NCBI RefSeq assembly: GCF_913777145.1
Contig: NZ_CAJYPS010000013.1
Span: 22,124 to 86,123 of the forward strand
DNA: 64,000 nucleotides
Direction: 5' to 3'
From: an uncultured Roseateles sp.
GTDB lineage: Bacteria; Pseudomonadota; Gammaproteobacteria; Burkholderiales; Burkholderiaceae_C
Under the pieces are notes generated by a model, which searched no databases, was not told where the DNA came from, and saw only the letters and a program-made list of their open reading frames with translations. Positions 18,489 to 27,017 of the stretch are shown here, one piece after another (within the stretch, counting starts at the first letter, position 1; each line of letters opens with the position of its first letter). A program made the position numbers and the translations under genes.

Positions 18489-19613
18489 TCAGCGGCGGAC
18501 CTTGCCGTCCGCGGTCAGCATGGACAGCTCCACGAAGCTGGAGCCCACATGGCGGCTGGGCCCGAAGCGCAGCTGGTAGCCGCGTGACTCGTAGGCCGGC
18601 AACGTCTCCAGCGCGCCCACCAGCGCCTCGCGCGTGGGCCGGCCCATGCGCTTGAGCGCGTCCACCACCACGCGAGCGGCGATGTAGCCCTCGATGCTGG
18701 TGTAGTTGGGCTCGGCCTTGGGGTCCAGCTTCTTCAGCGCGTGCTGGTAGTCGTCCACCAGACCCACGGCAGCGCCGAAGGGCGAGGGCATCACCTGGGA
18801 CACGACCACGCCGGCCGCGTCCTTGCCCAGCTCGTCGGCCAGCGCCTGCGTGCCCACGAAGGACACGTTGTAGAACAGGCCGCCGTAGCCGGCCTTGCGG
18901 GCCGTGCGTATGAAGGCCGCGCAGCTCTTGTAGGCGCTGACCTGCACGATGGCCTCGGGCTGGGCGGCGGCCAGCGTCTTCACGGCCAGCGCCACGTCGG
19001 TGCTGTTGCGCTCCACGGTGGCCACGGCCGTGGGCGTGAGCTTGCGGCGTGCCAGTGCGCGCTGCACGCCCACCAGGCCGGCCTGACCGTAGGCGTCGTT
19101 CTGGTGGAAGACCGCGATCTTCTTCAGCCCCAGCTCGGTGAGCTGCTTCACGATCAGTTCGGTCTCGTCCATGTAGGAGGCGCGCACATGGAAGACCAGC
19201 TTGTTGAAGGGCTCGCGCAGGCCGTCGGCGCCGGTCAGCGGCGCAATGAAGGGCAGCTTGGCCTGGGTGGCCAGCGGCAGCGCGGCCAGCGAGGTGGGCG
19301 TGCCGACGAAGCCGAACAGCGCGAACACGTCGTCCTGGATGAACTTCTCGGTGTTGGCCTTGCAGCGCGCCGGCTCGTAGCCGTCATCCAGCGTGTGCAG
19401 CACGATGGGCAGGCCGTTGACGCCGCCGGCGGAGTTCACCGACTCGAAGCAGGCCTTGGCCCCCAGCTGCATCTGCAGGCCCAGCTGGGCCGAGGGCCCG
19501 GTCAGCGGCGCGGACTGGCCGAGCACGATGGCGCGGCGTTCCTGGGCACGGGCGAAGGCGGCGGGCAGCGCCGATCCGGCGAGCGCGAGAGCGAGTTGGC
19601 GGCGTGACAGCAT
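18489..19613 (-). CDS. ABC transporter substrate-binding protein (branched-chain amino acid type)
   Basis: A 374-residue periplasmic binding protein of the Leu/Ile/Val (type I, receptor-ligand-binding) family. The N-terminus MLSRRQLALALAGSALPAAFARAQ has a double Arg ahead of the hydrophobic segment, so Tat export is possible. The mature part begins IVLGQSAPLTGPSAQLGLQMQLGAKACFESVNSAGGVNG, the family hallmark, and includes VFHQNDAYGQAGLVGV. No permease or ATPase genes are adjacent, so it is an orphan binding protein or a sensor partner. The divergent histidine kinase gene begins 174 bp away. The open frame continues upstream of the ATG but lacks family similarity. Confidence 0.87.
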   Translation of the reverse strand: MLSRRQLALALAGSALPAAFARAQERRAIVLGQSAPLTGPSAQLGLQMQLGAKACFESVNSAGGVNGLPIVLHTLDDGYEPARCKANTEKFIQDDVFALFGFVGTPTSLAALPLATQAKLPFIAPLTGADGLREPFNKLVFHVRASYMDETELIVKQLTELGLKKIAVFHQNDAYGQAGLVGVQRALARRKLTPTAVATVERNSTDVALAVKTLAAAQPEAIVQVSAYKSCAAFIRTARKAGYGGLFYNVSFVGTQALADELGKDAAGVVVSQVMPSPFGAAVGLVDDYQHALKKLDPKAEPNYTSIEGYIAARVVVDALKRMGRPTREALVGALETLPAYESRGYQLRFGPSRHVGSSFVELSMLTADGKVRR

Positions 19614-19787
19614 GGGGGCGCATGATGCCGCAAGCCGGCTGCCCCACGGGGGCCGCGGGGCAGAACAATTCCCGCTGTTGAGACCTGGCGCTGCGCTTCG
19701 TGGCGCGTCACCCTCAATCCGTGGCTCTGCACCGTGGTCCGGTCGCAGCGCCGGCCCTCGTGGCCCCGGGCTGCGCACAATGCTCCC

Positions 19788-20897
19788 ATGCCCGCCACCG
19801 CAGCCTCCACCGCCTCTCCCTCGCGCTCCTGGCTGCCGCCCCCCGAGGTGCTGCGGCTGTACGGCCTGGCCTGGCTGCCGGTGCTGGCGGTCTACCTGGT
19901 GGCGGTGGAGACCGATGGCGACTGGTCGCGCGGCTTCAACCTGTGGAGCGCGCTGCACGGCACGCTGCGCAACATGGGGCCGCAGTTCCTGCTGCTGTTG
20001 CTGCTGTGGCCGGCCACCGGCTGGATGGAGCGCCGCCGCCTGTCCGCCGCCTGGCAGGTGCTGGCGCACGCGGGGCTGGCGGTGGTCTTCGTGTTCACCT
20101 GGTATGCGCTGCTGTGGGCCTGGATCGCGCTGGAGTACGGCATCGCGTCGGCCGAGAAGGCGCGCGCCAACTGGTTCATCTGGCAGCTGGAATTCGGCAT
20201 GCTGGCCTATGCGGCGGCGGCCGGCGGCTTCAGCGCCTACCGTGCGGTGCGCCGGGCGCTGGCCGAGGCCGCGGCGGCCGCCCAGGCCCAGGCGCTGCTG
20301 GCGCGCAGCGAACTGGCCGCACTGCGCAACAAGCTCAACCCGCATTTCCTGTTCAACACGCTGCACAGCATCCTGGCGCTGGTGCGTCGCGATCCGGTGC
20401 GCGCCGAGGAGGCGCTGTTCACCTTCAGCGAGATGCTGCGCTATTTGCTGGACACCGAGCGCAGCGGCGACGACCAGGTGCTGCTGCGCGACGAGCTGGA
20501 CTTCACCCGCCAATACCTCGCGCTGGAGGCGATACGCCTGGGCGAGCGCCTGCGCGTGGACTGGCAGGTGGACGAGGCGCTGCTGTCGCGCAGCGTGCCG
20601 GCGCTGTCGGTGCAGCCGCTGGTGGAGAACAGCATCAAGCACGCGTTCAACCCGCGCAGCGAGCCGGGCACGCTGAGGCTGGCGGTGGCGGCCGACGGCG
20701 AGGCGTTGCGCGTGATCGTGGCCGACGATGGCCCCGGCGTGCTGCTGCCGCCCGGCGGCGGCCTGCCGGCGGGGGCGGGCATAGGCCTGCGCACCGTGGC
20801 GCGGCGGCTGGCGCTGCGCTGGGGCGAGGCCGCGCAGTTCGCGGTGCGCTCCGCGCCCGGCGCGGGTTTCGAGGTTGAGATGAGGATGCCGTCATGA
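19788..20897 (+). CDS. LytS-type sensor histidine kinase
   Basis: A 369-residue membrane kinase. Four hydrophobic segments (about 22-42, 60-78, 90-118 and 136-155) form the sensor part, followed by a short helical linker and the His_kinase domain: LRNKLNPHFLFNTLHSI contains the phosphoacceptor His, and the ATPase region has VENSIKHAFNP (N box), VADDGPGV and GAGIGLRTVARRL. This is the LytS/YehU class. Start ATG 19788 is chosen from domain position. The stop overlaps the response regulator start as ATGA, making a two-gene operon. No ligand-binding domain is evident outside the membrane part. Confidence 0.88.
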   Translation: MPATAASTASPSRSWLPPPEVLRLYGLAWLPVLAVYLVAVETDGDWSRGFNLWSALHGTLRNMGPQFLLLLLLWPATGWMERRRLSAAWQVLAHAGLAVVFVFTWYALLWAWIALEYGIASAEKARANWFIWQLEFGMLAYAAAAGGFSAYRAVRRALAEAAAAAQAQALLARSELAALRNKLNPHFLFNTLHSILALVRRDPVRAEEALFTFSEMLRYLLDTERSGDDQVLLRDELDFTRQYLALEAIRLGERLRVDWQVDEALLSRSVPALSVQPLVENSIKHAFNPRSEPGTLRLAVAADGEALRVIVADDGPGVLLPPGGGLPAGAGIGLRTVARRLALRWGEAAQFAVRSAPGAGFEVEMRMPS

Positions 20898-21646
20898 CGC
20901 TGCGCGCACTGATCTGCGAGGACGAGCCGCTGGCGCGCGAGACGCTGCGCGACTTCATCGCCGCCACGCCCGGCCTGGTGGCCGTGGCCGAGGTGGCCAA
21001 CGGGCGCGAGGCGCTGCGGCTGATGCGCGCGCTGGCGCCCGACCTGGTGTTCATGGACATCCAGATGCCCGAGCTGACCGGGCTGGAGGTGGTGCGCCAG
21101 CTGCACGAGGCGGGCGAGGCGCTGCCGCCGGTGATCTTCACGACCGCCTACGACCAGCACGCGGTCGCGGCCTTCGAGCTGCATGCGCTGGACTACCTGC
21201 TCAAGCCCTTCACGCTGGCGCGCTTCCAGGCCGCGGTGCAGCGCGCGCTGAGCAGCCCGCCGCCGCCAGCGCAGCGCAGCGAGGCGGCGCTGAGTGCGCT
21301 GGGCGGCGTGGGCGGCGAGCCGCTGGCCCGCATCCTGGTGCGCGACCGTGGCCGCATCTTTCCGCTGGCGGTGGCCGACATCGTGCACCTGCGCGCCGAC
21401 CTGAAGTACACGCAGATCAGCGCGCGCGGCGAGGTCTTCCTGGTGCGCATGGCCCTCAGCGAGCTGGAGGCGCGGCTGGACCCGGCCCGCTTCATCCGCG
21501 TGCACCGCAGCGCCATCGTGAACCTGGATCACGTGGCCTCCATGAAGCCCGACGAGCAGAGCCAGCTGCAGATCCTGATGCGCGACGGCAGCGAGCTGCT
21601 GGCCAATCGCGAGGCCAGCAAGCGGCTGCGCGATGCGGCGATCTGA
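20894..21646 (+). CDS. LytTR family response regulator
   Basis: A 250-residue regulator with a receiver domain (residues 1-118; acidic pair in CEDEP, phosphoacceptor Asp in DLVFMDIQMPE, Lys in LLKPF) and a C-terminal LytTR DNA-binding domain (about 147-250; ILVRDRGRIFPLAVADIVHLRADLKYTQI, RFIRVHRSAIVNLDHV). It is translationally coupled to the kinase gene. Targets are unknown; the divergent binding-protein gene at 18489-19613 is a candidate because of proximity. The stop codon lies within a 13-bp tandem repeat. Confidence 0.9.
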   Translation: MTLRALICEDEPLARETLRDFIAATPGLVAVAEVANGREALRLMRALAPDLVFMDIQMPELTGLEVVRQLHEAGEALPPVIFTTAYDQHAVAAFELHALDYLLKPFTLARFQAAVQRALSSPPPPAQRSEAALSALGGVGGEPLARILVRDRGRIFPLAVADIVHLRADLKYTQISARGEVFLVRMALSELEARLDPARFIRVHRSAIVNLDHVASMKPDEQSQLQILMRDGSELLANREASKRLRDAAI

Positions 21647-21675
21647 AACGGCGATCTGAGGCGGCGATCTGAAAC
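21637..21675. repeat. Three 13-bp tandem repeats spanning the LytTR gene stop
   Basis: Three contiguous units, GGCGATCTGAAAC, GGCGATCTGAGGC and GGCGATCTGAAAC, cover the last codons and the region just after. Because 13 is not a multiple of 3, the TGA in each unit falls in a different frame, so all three frames are stopped within 29 bp. Confidence 0.8.
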
Positions 21676-21691
21676 GTCGCGCCGAGCTGCG

Positions 21692-23182
21692 TCAGAACAG
21701 CGACTGCTGGCCCTCGGGCTCGGTCGGCGCCTTGCGGCGGCGCGTCGTGCCGCTGCGCGGCAGGCCGGCCTTGCGCGAGCCGTGGCGCTGCTGGATGGCG
21801 TCGGCCTCCTGATGCGCGCGCTCGCCGCGGCGCAGGCCGTAGAGCGTGTCCTTGGCGCGCCTGAGCGCGGCGGCCTCGTCCACGATGGGGGCGGGGTAGG
21901 CCGGCGTGCCCCACTCGGGCAGCCAGCGGCGGCGGTAGAGGCCGTCGGGGTCGTGCTCCAGCGCCTGCTTGGCGGGCGAGTAGATGCGCAGCGTGTTGAT
22001 GCCGGTGGTGCCGGACTGCATCTGCAGCTGGCTCCAGTGGATGCCGGGCTCGAAGTCCAGGAACAGCCGCGCCAGGTGCAGGCCTGGCGCGCGCCAGTGC
22101 AGCCACAGGTGGTAGGCCGCGAAGCTCACGAGCATGGCCCGCATGCGGAAGTTCAGCCAGCCGGTGGCGCGCAGCTGGCGCATGCAGGCGTCCACCATGG
22201 GGAAGCCGGTGCGGCCCTCGCACCAGGCGGCGAGCCGGGCCTGGTCTTCGGCGGTCATCTCGGGGCCGTCGCCCGGGCGCAGGCCGTCGTGGCTGCGCGC
22301 GAAGTTGCGGAACTCGATGGCGGGCTCGTCCTCCAGCTTCTGCATGAAGTGGCAATGCCAGCGCAGCCGACCGGCAAAGCTGCGCAGGTCGCGCACGAGC
22401 TGGCGGTCGGTGCTGCGGTGAATGGCCGCCTCGGTGGCCTGGTGCACGCAGCGCATGGAGATCGTGCCGTAGGCCAGGTGCTCGCTGAGGCGGCTGCAAT
22501 GGGTCTCGGCGCTCAAGGGGCTGGAGAGGCTGCGCGAATAGCTCAGCGCCCGGCCGCCAAGAAAGCTGTCCAGCGTCGCCCAGGCATCGGCCTCGGTGGC
22601 GCCCAGCGCTGGCTGCGGCGGCGCGGGCAGGTCCAGCACCGGCAGCCGTGGCGTGAGCGGCAGGCCGCGCCAGCCGCCGTGCATGTCGATCTCGGGGCTG
22701 TTCATGCGGCGGTCCCAGCCCGCGGCCCAGCCGTTGCGGTTCGCGAGGCGCCGCACCACGCCGGTCTGCGGCCATTCGGTCCAGGCCACGCGCTGGGCCT
22801 GGCACCAGCGCGCCACCGCCCGGTCACGCTCATAGGTCCAGCCCGAGCCGGTCTCCTCGTGGCTCAGCAGATGGGTGATGCCGTGGGCGCGGCGCAGCGC
22901 TTCCAGCGTGACCACCGCCTCGCCCTGCAGCACCAGCAGCGGCAGGCCGCGCGCAGCCAGCTCGGTCTGCAGCGCGGCCAGCGCCGCGCGCACGAAGCGC
23001 CAGTGCTGGGGGTGGAATTCCGGCGCGGCCAGCCAGGCCGGCTCCACCAGGTAGACCGCCAGCGCGCGCTCGAAGTGCGCGGCCTCGGCCAGCGGCGCGT
23101 GGTCGCGGGCGCGCAGGTCGCGCTTGAGCCAGACCAGCGCCGTGGCCGGGCCGGTGCGAAAGCCTCCTAAGCTCTCAGCCAT
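21692..23182 (-). CDS. Photolyase/cryptochrome (FAD-binding, with N-terminal photolyase domain)
   Basis: A 496-residue flavoprotein of the DNA photolyase/cryptochrome superfamily. It has the N-terminal alpha/beta antenna domain (ALVWLKRDLRARDHAPLAEA, residues 15-34) and the C-terminal helical FAD domain (SRLSEHLAYGTIS, RWHCHFMQKLEDEPAIEFRNF, TGFPMVDACMRQLRATGWLNFRMRAMLVSF, GIHWSQLQMQSGTTG). The tail (about 455-496) is basic and low complexity. It is the last gene of a minus-strand operon, overlapping the preceding gene by 8 bp. It resembles the proteobacterial cryptochrome-like subgroup rather than classical CPD PhrB of E. coli; whether it repairs DNA or senses light is not decidable here. 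Confidence 0.85.
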   Translation of the reverse strand: MAESLGGFRTGPATALVWLKRDLRARDHAPLAEAAHFERALAVYLVEPAWLAAPEFHPQHWRFVRAALAALQTELAARGLPLLVLQGEAVVTLEALRRAHGITHLLSHEETGSGWTYERDRAVARWCQAQRVAWTEWPQTGVVRRLANRNGWAAGWDRRMNSPEIDMHGGWRGLPLTPRLPVLDLPAPPQPALGATEADAWATLDSFLGGRALSYSRSLSSPLSAETHCSRLSEHLAYGTISMRCVHQATEAAIHRSTDRQLVRDLRSFAGRLRWHCHFMQKLEDEPAIEFRNFARSHDGLRPGDGPEMTAEDQARLAAWCEGRTGFPMVDACMRQLRATGWLNFRMRAMLVSFAAYHLWLHWRAPGLHLARLFLDFEPGIHWSQLQMQSGTTGINTLRIYSPAKQALEHDPDGLYRRRWLPEWGTPAYPAPIVDEAAALRRAKDTLYGLRRGERAHQEADAIQQRHGSRKAGLPRSGTTRRRKAPTEPEGQQSLF

Positions 23183-24284
23183 TCACGCGGCTCCACCAGC
23201 GCGAGAAGCTGTCGCAGCGCGTGGCCACCGGCGCGAAATGCAGCGGCTCGGGCTGCTGTTCGATGCTGGCCGGCAGCCAGCGGCTGATATGCGGATTGGC
23301 CTGCGTGCGTACGCGGGCCGCGCCGCGCAGCGTATCGGCCAACTCGGCGGCCGTGCCCACCCAGAGGCGGTCGCTGAGTTGGGTCATGCGCTGCATCACC
23401 CAGGCCCAGCGCTGTTCGCTCCAGCGCAGGGCCGCATGGGCGTCGGTGATGACCACGCCCACGACATGGGCGCCGGCGGGCGGCTCACCCAGCGCCCAGG
23501 GGTGGGCCAGCCAGAGCTCATCGCCGCTCAGCGCCTGCGGGGTCGGGTCTTGCGCGGGGCGGTCCCGCAGCGGTGGCTCGTCCACGCCCGCACCGCTGCC
23601 GGCCGGCAGCGCCTGGGGGCGGCGGGCCAGCGCGTCCCAGGTCTCGTAGCTGAGGTCCACCGCGCTGCCCCAGCTGTGCCACTCGCGCGGTGCGAAGCGG
23701 GCCACATTGGCCGCGTCGAACAGATAGGGCTTGTGGCTGCCGGTGCCGGCCACCCATTGCCAGCTCAGGTGGTTGCTGGCCAGGTCGCCGTCCAGCAGGT
23801 GGGCGTAGAGCCAGTCGGCGCCCGCGCGCCAGTGGACCTTGCGGCCGTGCACCACATAGCTGGCCAGCCACATGCGGGCGTGGTTGTGCAGCGTGCCGGT
23901 GGCGTAGAGCGTGCGCACCGCCTGGTCTATGACCGGCACGCCGGTGGCGCCGCGGCGCACATCCTCGGGCAGCGTGCGCGCGTAATGGTGCTCGGCCAGC
24001 GGGCCCTCGTGCAGCGACTGCAGGATGGCGTCGCCGCGCTGCGCCCACACATGGCGCCAGTACTCGCGCCAGCCGAACTCGAACACCAGCTTGTGCTGTG
24101 TGGGCAGGTCCAGCGCCGCCAGGCATTCAGGCACGCTCAGCAGGCCGTGCGTGACGTAGGGCGACAGGCCGGTGACCGCGCCCTGCAGATGGTTGCGCGT
24201 GCGGGCGTAGGCGGCCGCGTCCACCGCGGCCAGCCGCTCGCGCGCGGCGGCCAGCGTCGGCTCGGGCCTCGTTTCTGGCGTCAT
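23175..24284 (-). CDS. Photolyase-like FAD-binding domain protein lacking the N-terminal antenna domain
   Basis: A 369-residue photolyase relative. Residues about 10-230 match the helical FAD-binding half (HLQGAVTGLSPYVTHGLLS, HKLVFEFGWREYWRHVWAQRGDAILQS, GVPVIDQAVRTLYATGTLHNHARMWLASYVVH, LDGDLASNHLSWQWVAGTGSHKPYLFDAANVARF). The usual alpha/beta domain does not precede it; instead about 115 residues of alpha/beta character (HVVGVVITDAHAALRWSEQRW ... RLWVGTAAELADTLRG) follow. ATG 24284 is taken because it overlaps the upstream stop by 4 bp; the open frame continues without similarity. It sits between two other photolyase genes and is co-translated with both. Confidence 0.8.
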   Translation of the reverse strand: MTPETRPEPTLAAARERLAAVDAAAYARTRNHLQGAVTGLSPYVTHGLLSVPECLAALDLPTQHKLVFEFGWREYWRHVWAQRGDAILQSLHEGPLAEHHYARTLPEDVRRGATGVPVIDQAVRTLYATGTLHNHARMWLASYVVHGRKVHWRAGADWLYAHLLDGDLASNHLSWQWVAGTGSHKPYLFDAANVARFAPREWHSWGSAVDLSYETWDALARRPQALPAGSGAGVDEPPLRDRPAQDPTPQALSGDELWLAHPWALGEPPAGAHVVGVVITDAHAALRWSEQRWAWVMQRMTQLSDRLWVGTAAELADTLRGAARVRTQANPHISRWLPASIEQQPEPLHFAPVATRCDSFSRWWSRVNG

Positions 24285-25813
24285 GCGAGCCGCTCCCGCA
24301 GCGCGCTCGCCTGGGCCTGGATGCGCGCCCGCTCGGCGGCGTCCACGCGAGAGAGGCCGCGCACCTGCAGCGCCAGGCGCGGGTGGTCCGCAAAGCGGGC
24401 CTCGTGGCGCAGCAGGAAGTCCCAGTACAGCGTGGTGAAGGGGCAGGCGCGCTCGCCCACGCGCTCGTCCGGCCGGTAGCGGCAGCCGCCGCACAGGGGG
24501 CTCTGGCGTGCGATGTATTTGCCGCTGGCGATGTAGGGCTTGCTGGCCATCAGCCCGCCGTCGGCGTACTGGCTCATGCCCACGGTGTTGGGCAGCTCCA
24601 CCCATTCCACCGCGTCCACATAGACGCTCAGATACCAGGCGTGCAGCTGCTGAGGCCGCACGCCGTAGAGCAGCGCGAACAGGCCGGTCACCATCAGGCG
24701 CTGGATGTGGTGGGCGTAGCCGTGCTCCAGCGTCTGCGTGATCGCATCGCGCAGGCAGGCCAGGTCGGTGTCGCCCGTCCAGTACCAGGGGGGCAGGTCG
24801 TGCGTGGCGTCCAGCGCATTGCCGTCGGCATAGGCGGGCATGCGGGTCCAGTAGATGCCGCGCACATATTCGCGCCAGCCCAGGATCTGGCGGATGAAGC
24901 CCTCGCCCGATGCGATGGGCACGCGGCCCGCGCGCACCGCGCCCTCGGCCGCGGCCACGACCTCCTGCGGCGTCAGCAGCTTGAGGTTGAGCGCGGCCGA
25001 CAGCTGCGCGTGGTACAGCCAGGGCTCGCCGGGCCAGATCGCGTCCTGGTAGGGGCCGAACAGCGGCAGGCGCTCGGTGATGAAGGCGTCCAGCGCCTGC
25101 AGCGCCTGGGCGCGGGTCAGCGGCCAGGCGAAGCGCTCCAGCCGCCCCGGATGGCTCGCGAAGCGCTCGCGCACCAGCGCCAGCACCTCGCGGGTGATCG
25201 CGTCGGGCTCGAAGCGTGGCGGCTGCGGCAGGTCAAAGCCGGGGCCCGCCGGGCCGAAGGCCTCGCGGTTCTCGGCGTCGTAGTTCCAGGTACCGCCCAG
25301 CGGCTGGGCGCCGTCCATCAGCACGCCGAAGCGCTTGCGCAGCTCGCGGTAGAAGTACTCCATGCGCAGGCCCTTGCGGCCGCGCGCATGGGCCTCGAAA
25401 TCGGCCGGCGTGGTGTAGAAGTGGCGGTCTTCGCGCAGCACCAGCGGCACGCCGGCTTCATCGGCCACGGCCTGCAGCGCCTGCAGCACGCGCCAGTCGC
25501 CGGGGCGGGTCAGCGCTAGGCGCTGGGGGCGCAGCAGGGCCAGGTCGGCGCGCAGTTGCTCGGCCAGGCTGGCGCATGTGGCGGGGTCGTCCAGCCGGCG
25601 GTAGTGCAGCGGCCGGCCGGCCGCGCGCAAGGCCTCGGCGAAGTGGCGCATGCCGGCCAGGAAGATCGCGATGCGCGGCTGGCTGCTCCACACATGGGTG
25701 GACTCCTCCGCCACCTCGGCCATCCAGACCGCGTCCTGCGCGGCGTCGAAGCCGTCGAACGCGGCCGCGTCCAGGTCCAGCTGGTCGCCCAGCACCAGCA
25801 CCAGCTCACGCAC
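24281..25813 (-). CDS. phrB: Iron-sulfur photolyase, PhrB/CryPro type ((6-4) photolyase family)
   Basis: A 510-residue member of the FeS-BCP class of photolyases, which repair (6-4) photoproducts using FAD, a lumazine-type antenna and a [4Fe-4S] cluster. Cysteines occur at residues 353, 441, 444 and 457; the spacing (88, 3, 13) is the same as that of the cluster ligands of Agrobacterium PhrB as I recall it (350, 438, 441, 454). Other marks are ELVLVLGDQLDLDAAAF at the start and HHIQRLMVTGLFALL. GTG 25813 is chosen because it gives the family start MRELVLVLGDQL and has AAGGGCGG just upstream; a GTG at 25831 is possible. It overlaps the DUF2256 stop by 8 bp and the next gene by 4 bp. Confidence 0.88.
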   Translation of the reverse strand: MRELVLVLGDQLDLDAAAFDGFDAAQDAVWMAEVAEESTHVWSSQPRIAIFLAGMRHFAEALRAAGRPLHYRRLDDPATCASLAEQLRADLALLRPQRLALTRPGDWRVLQALQAVADEAGVPLVLREDRHFYTTPADFEAHARGRKGLRMEYFYRELRKRFGVLMDGAQPLGGTWNYDAENREAFGPAGPGFDLPQPPRFEPDAITREVLALVRERFASHPGRLERFAWPLTRAQALQALDAFITERLPLFGPYQDAIWPGEPWLYHAQLSAALNLKLLTPQEVVAAAEGAVRAGRVPIASGEGFIRQILGWREYVRGIYWTRMPAYADGNALDATHDLPPWYWTGDTDLACLRDAITQTLEHGYAHHIQRLMVTGLFALLYGVRPQQLHAWYLSVYVDAVEWVELPNTVGMSQYADGGLMASKPYIASGKYIARQSPLCGGCRYRPDERVGERACPFTTLYWDFLLRHEARFADHPRLALQVRGLSRVDAAERARIQAQASALRERLA

Positions 25814-25982
25814 GAGAACCGCCCTTGTCACGCCGGCAGCGCTCGCTGCAGTACTTCACCTCGGCCCAGGTTTGGGCCCAGGCCTTGCGCCAGCTCATGG
25901 GCCGGCCGCAGGCCTGGCAGGGCTTGGCCGGCAGAGAGGCCTTGTTGCCCTTGTGGCCGGGGGACTGAGCGGTGCGGGTCAT
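25806..25982 (-). CDS. DUF2256 small Cys-rich protein
   Basis: A 58-residue basic protein, first gene of the photolyase operon. Two Cys pairs, CQAC (residues about 23-26) and CSERC (about 45-49), flank a Trp-rich helix (PMSWRKAWAQTWAEVKY), a zinc-ribbon-like layout typical of DUF2256. The family is often found beside cryptochrome/photolyase genes, and its overlap with the PhrB-type gene fits that. Function is unknown; nucleic-acid or partner binding is a guess. The start ATG 25982 gives the full family length. Confidence 0.8.
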   Translation of the reverse strand: MTRTAQSPGHKGNKASLPAKPCQACGRPMSWRKAWAQTWAEVKYCSERCRRDKGGSRA

Positions 25983-26075
25983 GGGGCGGCAGGATAGGAC
26001 GCCGCCTTGCGCGCGGGCTGGCGCCCGCCGCCTTGTTGGCCGGATGAACCGGGTATGACTCGGCAGGCAGCCGGT

Positions 26076-26891
26076 TCAGTGCGACATCAGCACCGGCAGC
26101 GTCATGCCGTTCAGCAGCGTGCGGGTGGCGCCGCCCAGCACGCGTTCGGCCCAGCGGGGCCGGCCCCAGGCGCCCATGACCAGCAGGTCGGCGCCGAGGT
26201 CGGCCGCGCGGCACAGCAGTTCGTGGCCCACGTCTATGGGCGAGGCCTCCAGCCTCACCTCGGCCTCCACGCCATGCCACATCAGCCAGCGTCGCAGCGC
26301 CTCCAGCCGCTGGCGGGCGGGTTCGGTGGGGGTGGCATCCAGCGGCGTGTCGCACTGCATCACCACCACCTGCTGCGCGCGGCACAGCAGCGGCAGCGCG
26401 TCGGTGAGGGCGCGGGCGGATTCGGGGCTGTCGTTCCAGCCCACCAGCACGCGCTCGCCCAGCGTGGCGGGCGCGCCGCTGTGCGGCCAGATCAGCGTGG
26501 GCCGGGCGCTTTGCAGCACGACCTCCTCCACCAGTGCACGCTCGTCGCCGTCCGTGGCCTGGCTCAGCAGTACCAGATCGCTGCAGTGCGCGTGGCTGAC
26601 CAGGGCCTCCCGCGCGTCGGTGGCGGCCAGCACGGTCTCCACCGACACCAGGCCCGCCGCGCGGCATTGCGCGGCAAAGGCCTGGGCGCGATGGCGGGCG
26701 GCCTCGCGCAGCCCGTCCAGCGCCGGGCCCAGCAGCGAGCCCGTGCCAAAGCCCAGCGAGGTGGGGATGCGCCCCACGGCCGACAGCCCGACCAGATGGG
26801 CATCGAAGCGCCGCGCCAGGCGTATGGCCGCGTCCACGCGGGCCGGCGCGCTGGGGTGATCGTCCAGATGGAGCAAGAGGCTGCGCAGCAT
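26076..26891 (-). CDS. Universal stress protein, tandem Usp domains
   Basis: A 271-residue UspA-family protein with two Usp folds. The first (1-145) begins MLRSLLLHLDDHPSAPARVDAAIRLA and is degenerate in the nucleotide site. The second (146-271) has VLVGWNDSPESARALTDALPLL and the ATP-binding GAWGRPRWAERVLGGATRTLLNGMTLPVL. It is cytoplasmic and monocistronic, oriented like the photolyase operon but separated from it by 93 bp. A general stress role is inferred from the family. Confidence 0.88.
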   Translation of the reverse strand: MLRSLLLHLDDHPSAPARVDAAIRLARRFDAHLVGLSAVGRIPTSLGFGTGSLLGPALDGLREAARHRAQAFAAQCRAAGLVSVETVLAATDAREALVSHAHCSDLVLLSQATDGDERALVEEVVLQSARPTLIWPHSGAPATLGERVLVGWNDSPESARALTDALPLLCRAQQVVVMQCDTPLDATPTEPARQRLEALRRWLMWHGVEAEVRLEASPIDVGHELLCRAADLGADLLVMGAWGRPRWAERVLGGATRTLLNGMTLPVLMSH

Positions 26892-27017
26892 GGCGGACTC
26901 CCGTTGGGGCTGGGCTCCCAGCTTAGACCGCTGCGGGGCCGGCGGGTCTTGCGCCAGATCAGGTCCACGGCGCGGCCCGCCGCAGAATGCAGGCCTTGTG
27001 CGAAGGAGGGCGAACCG

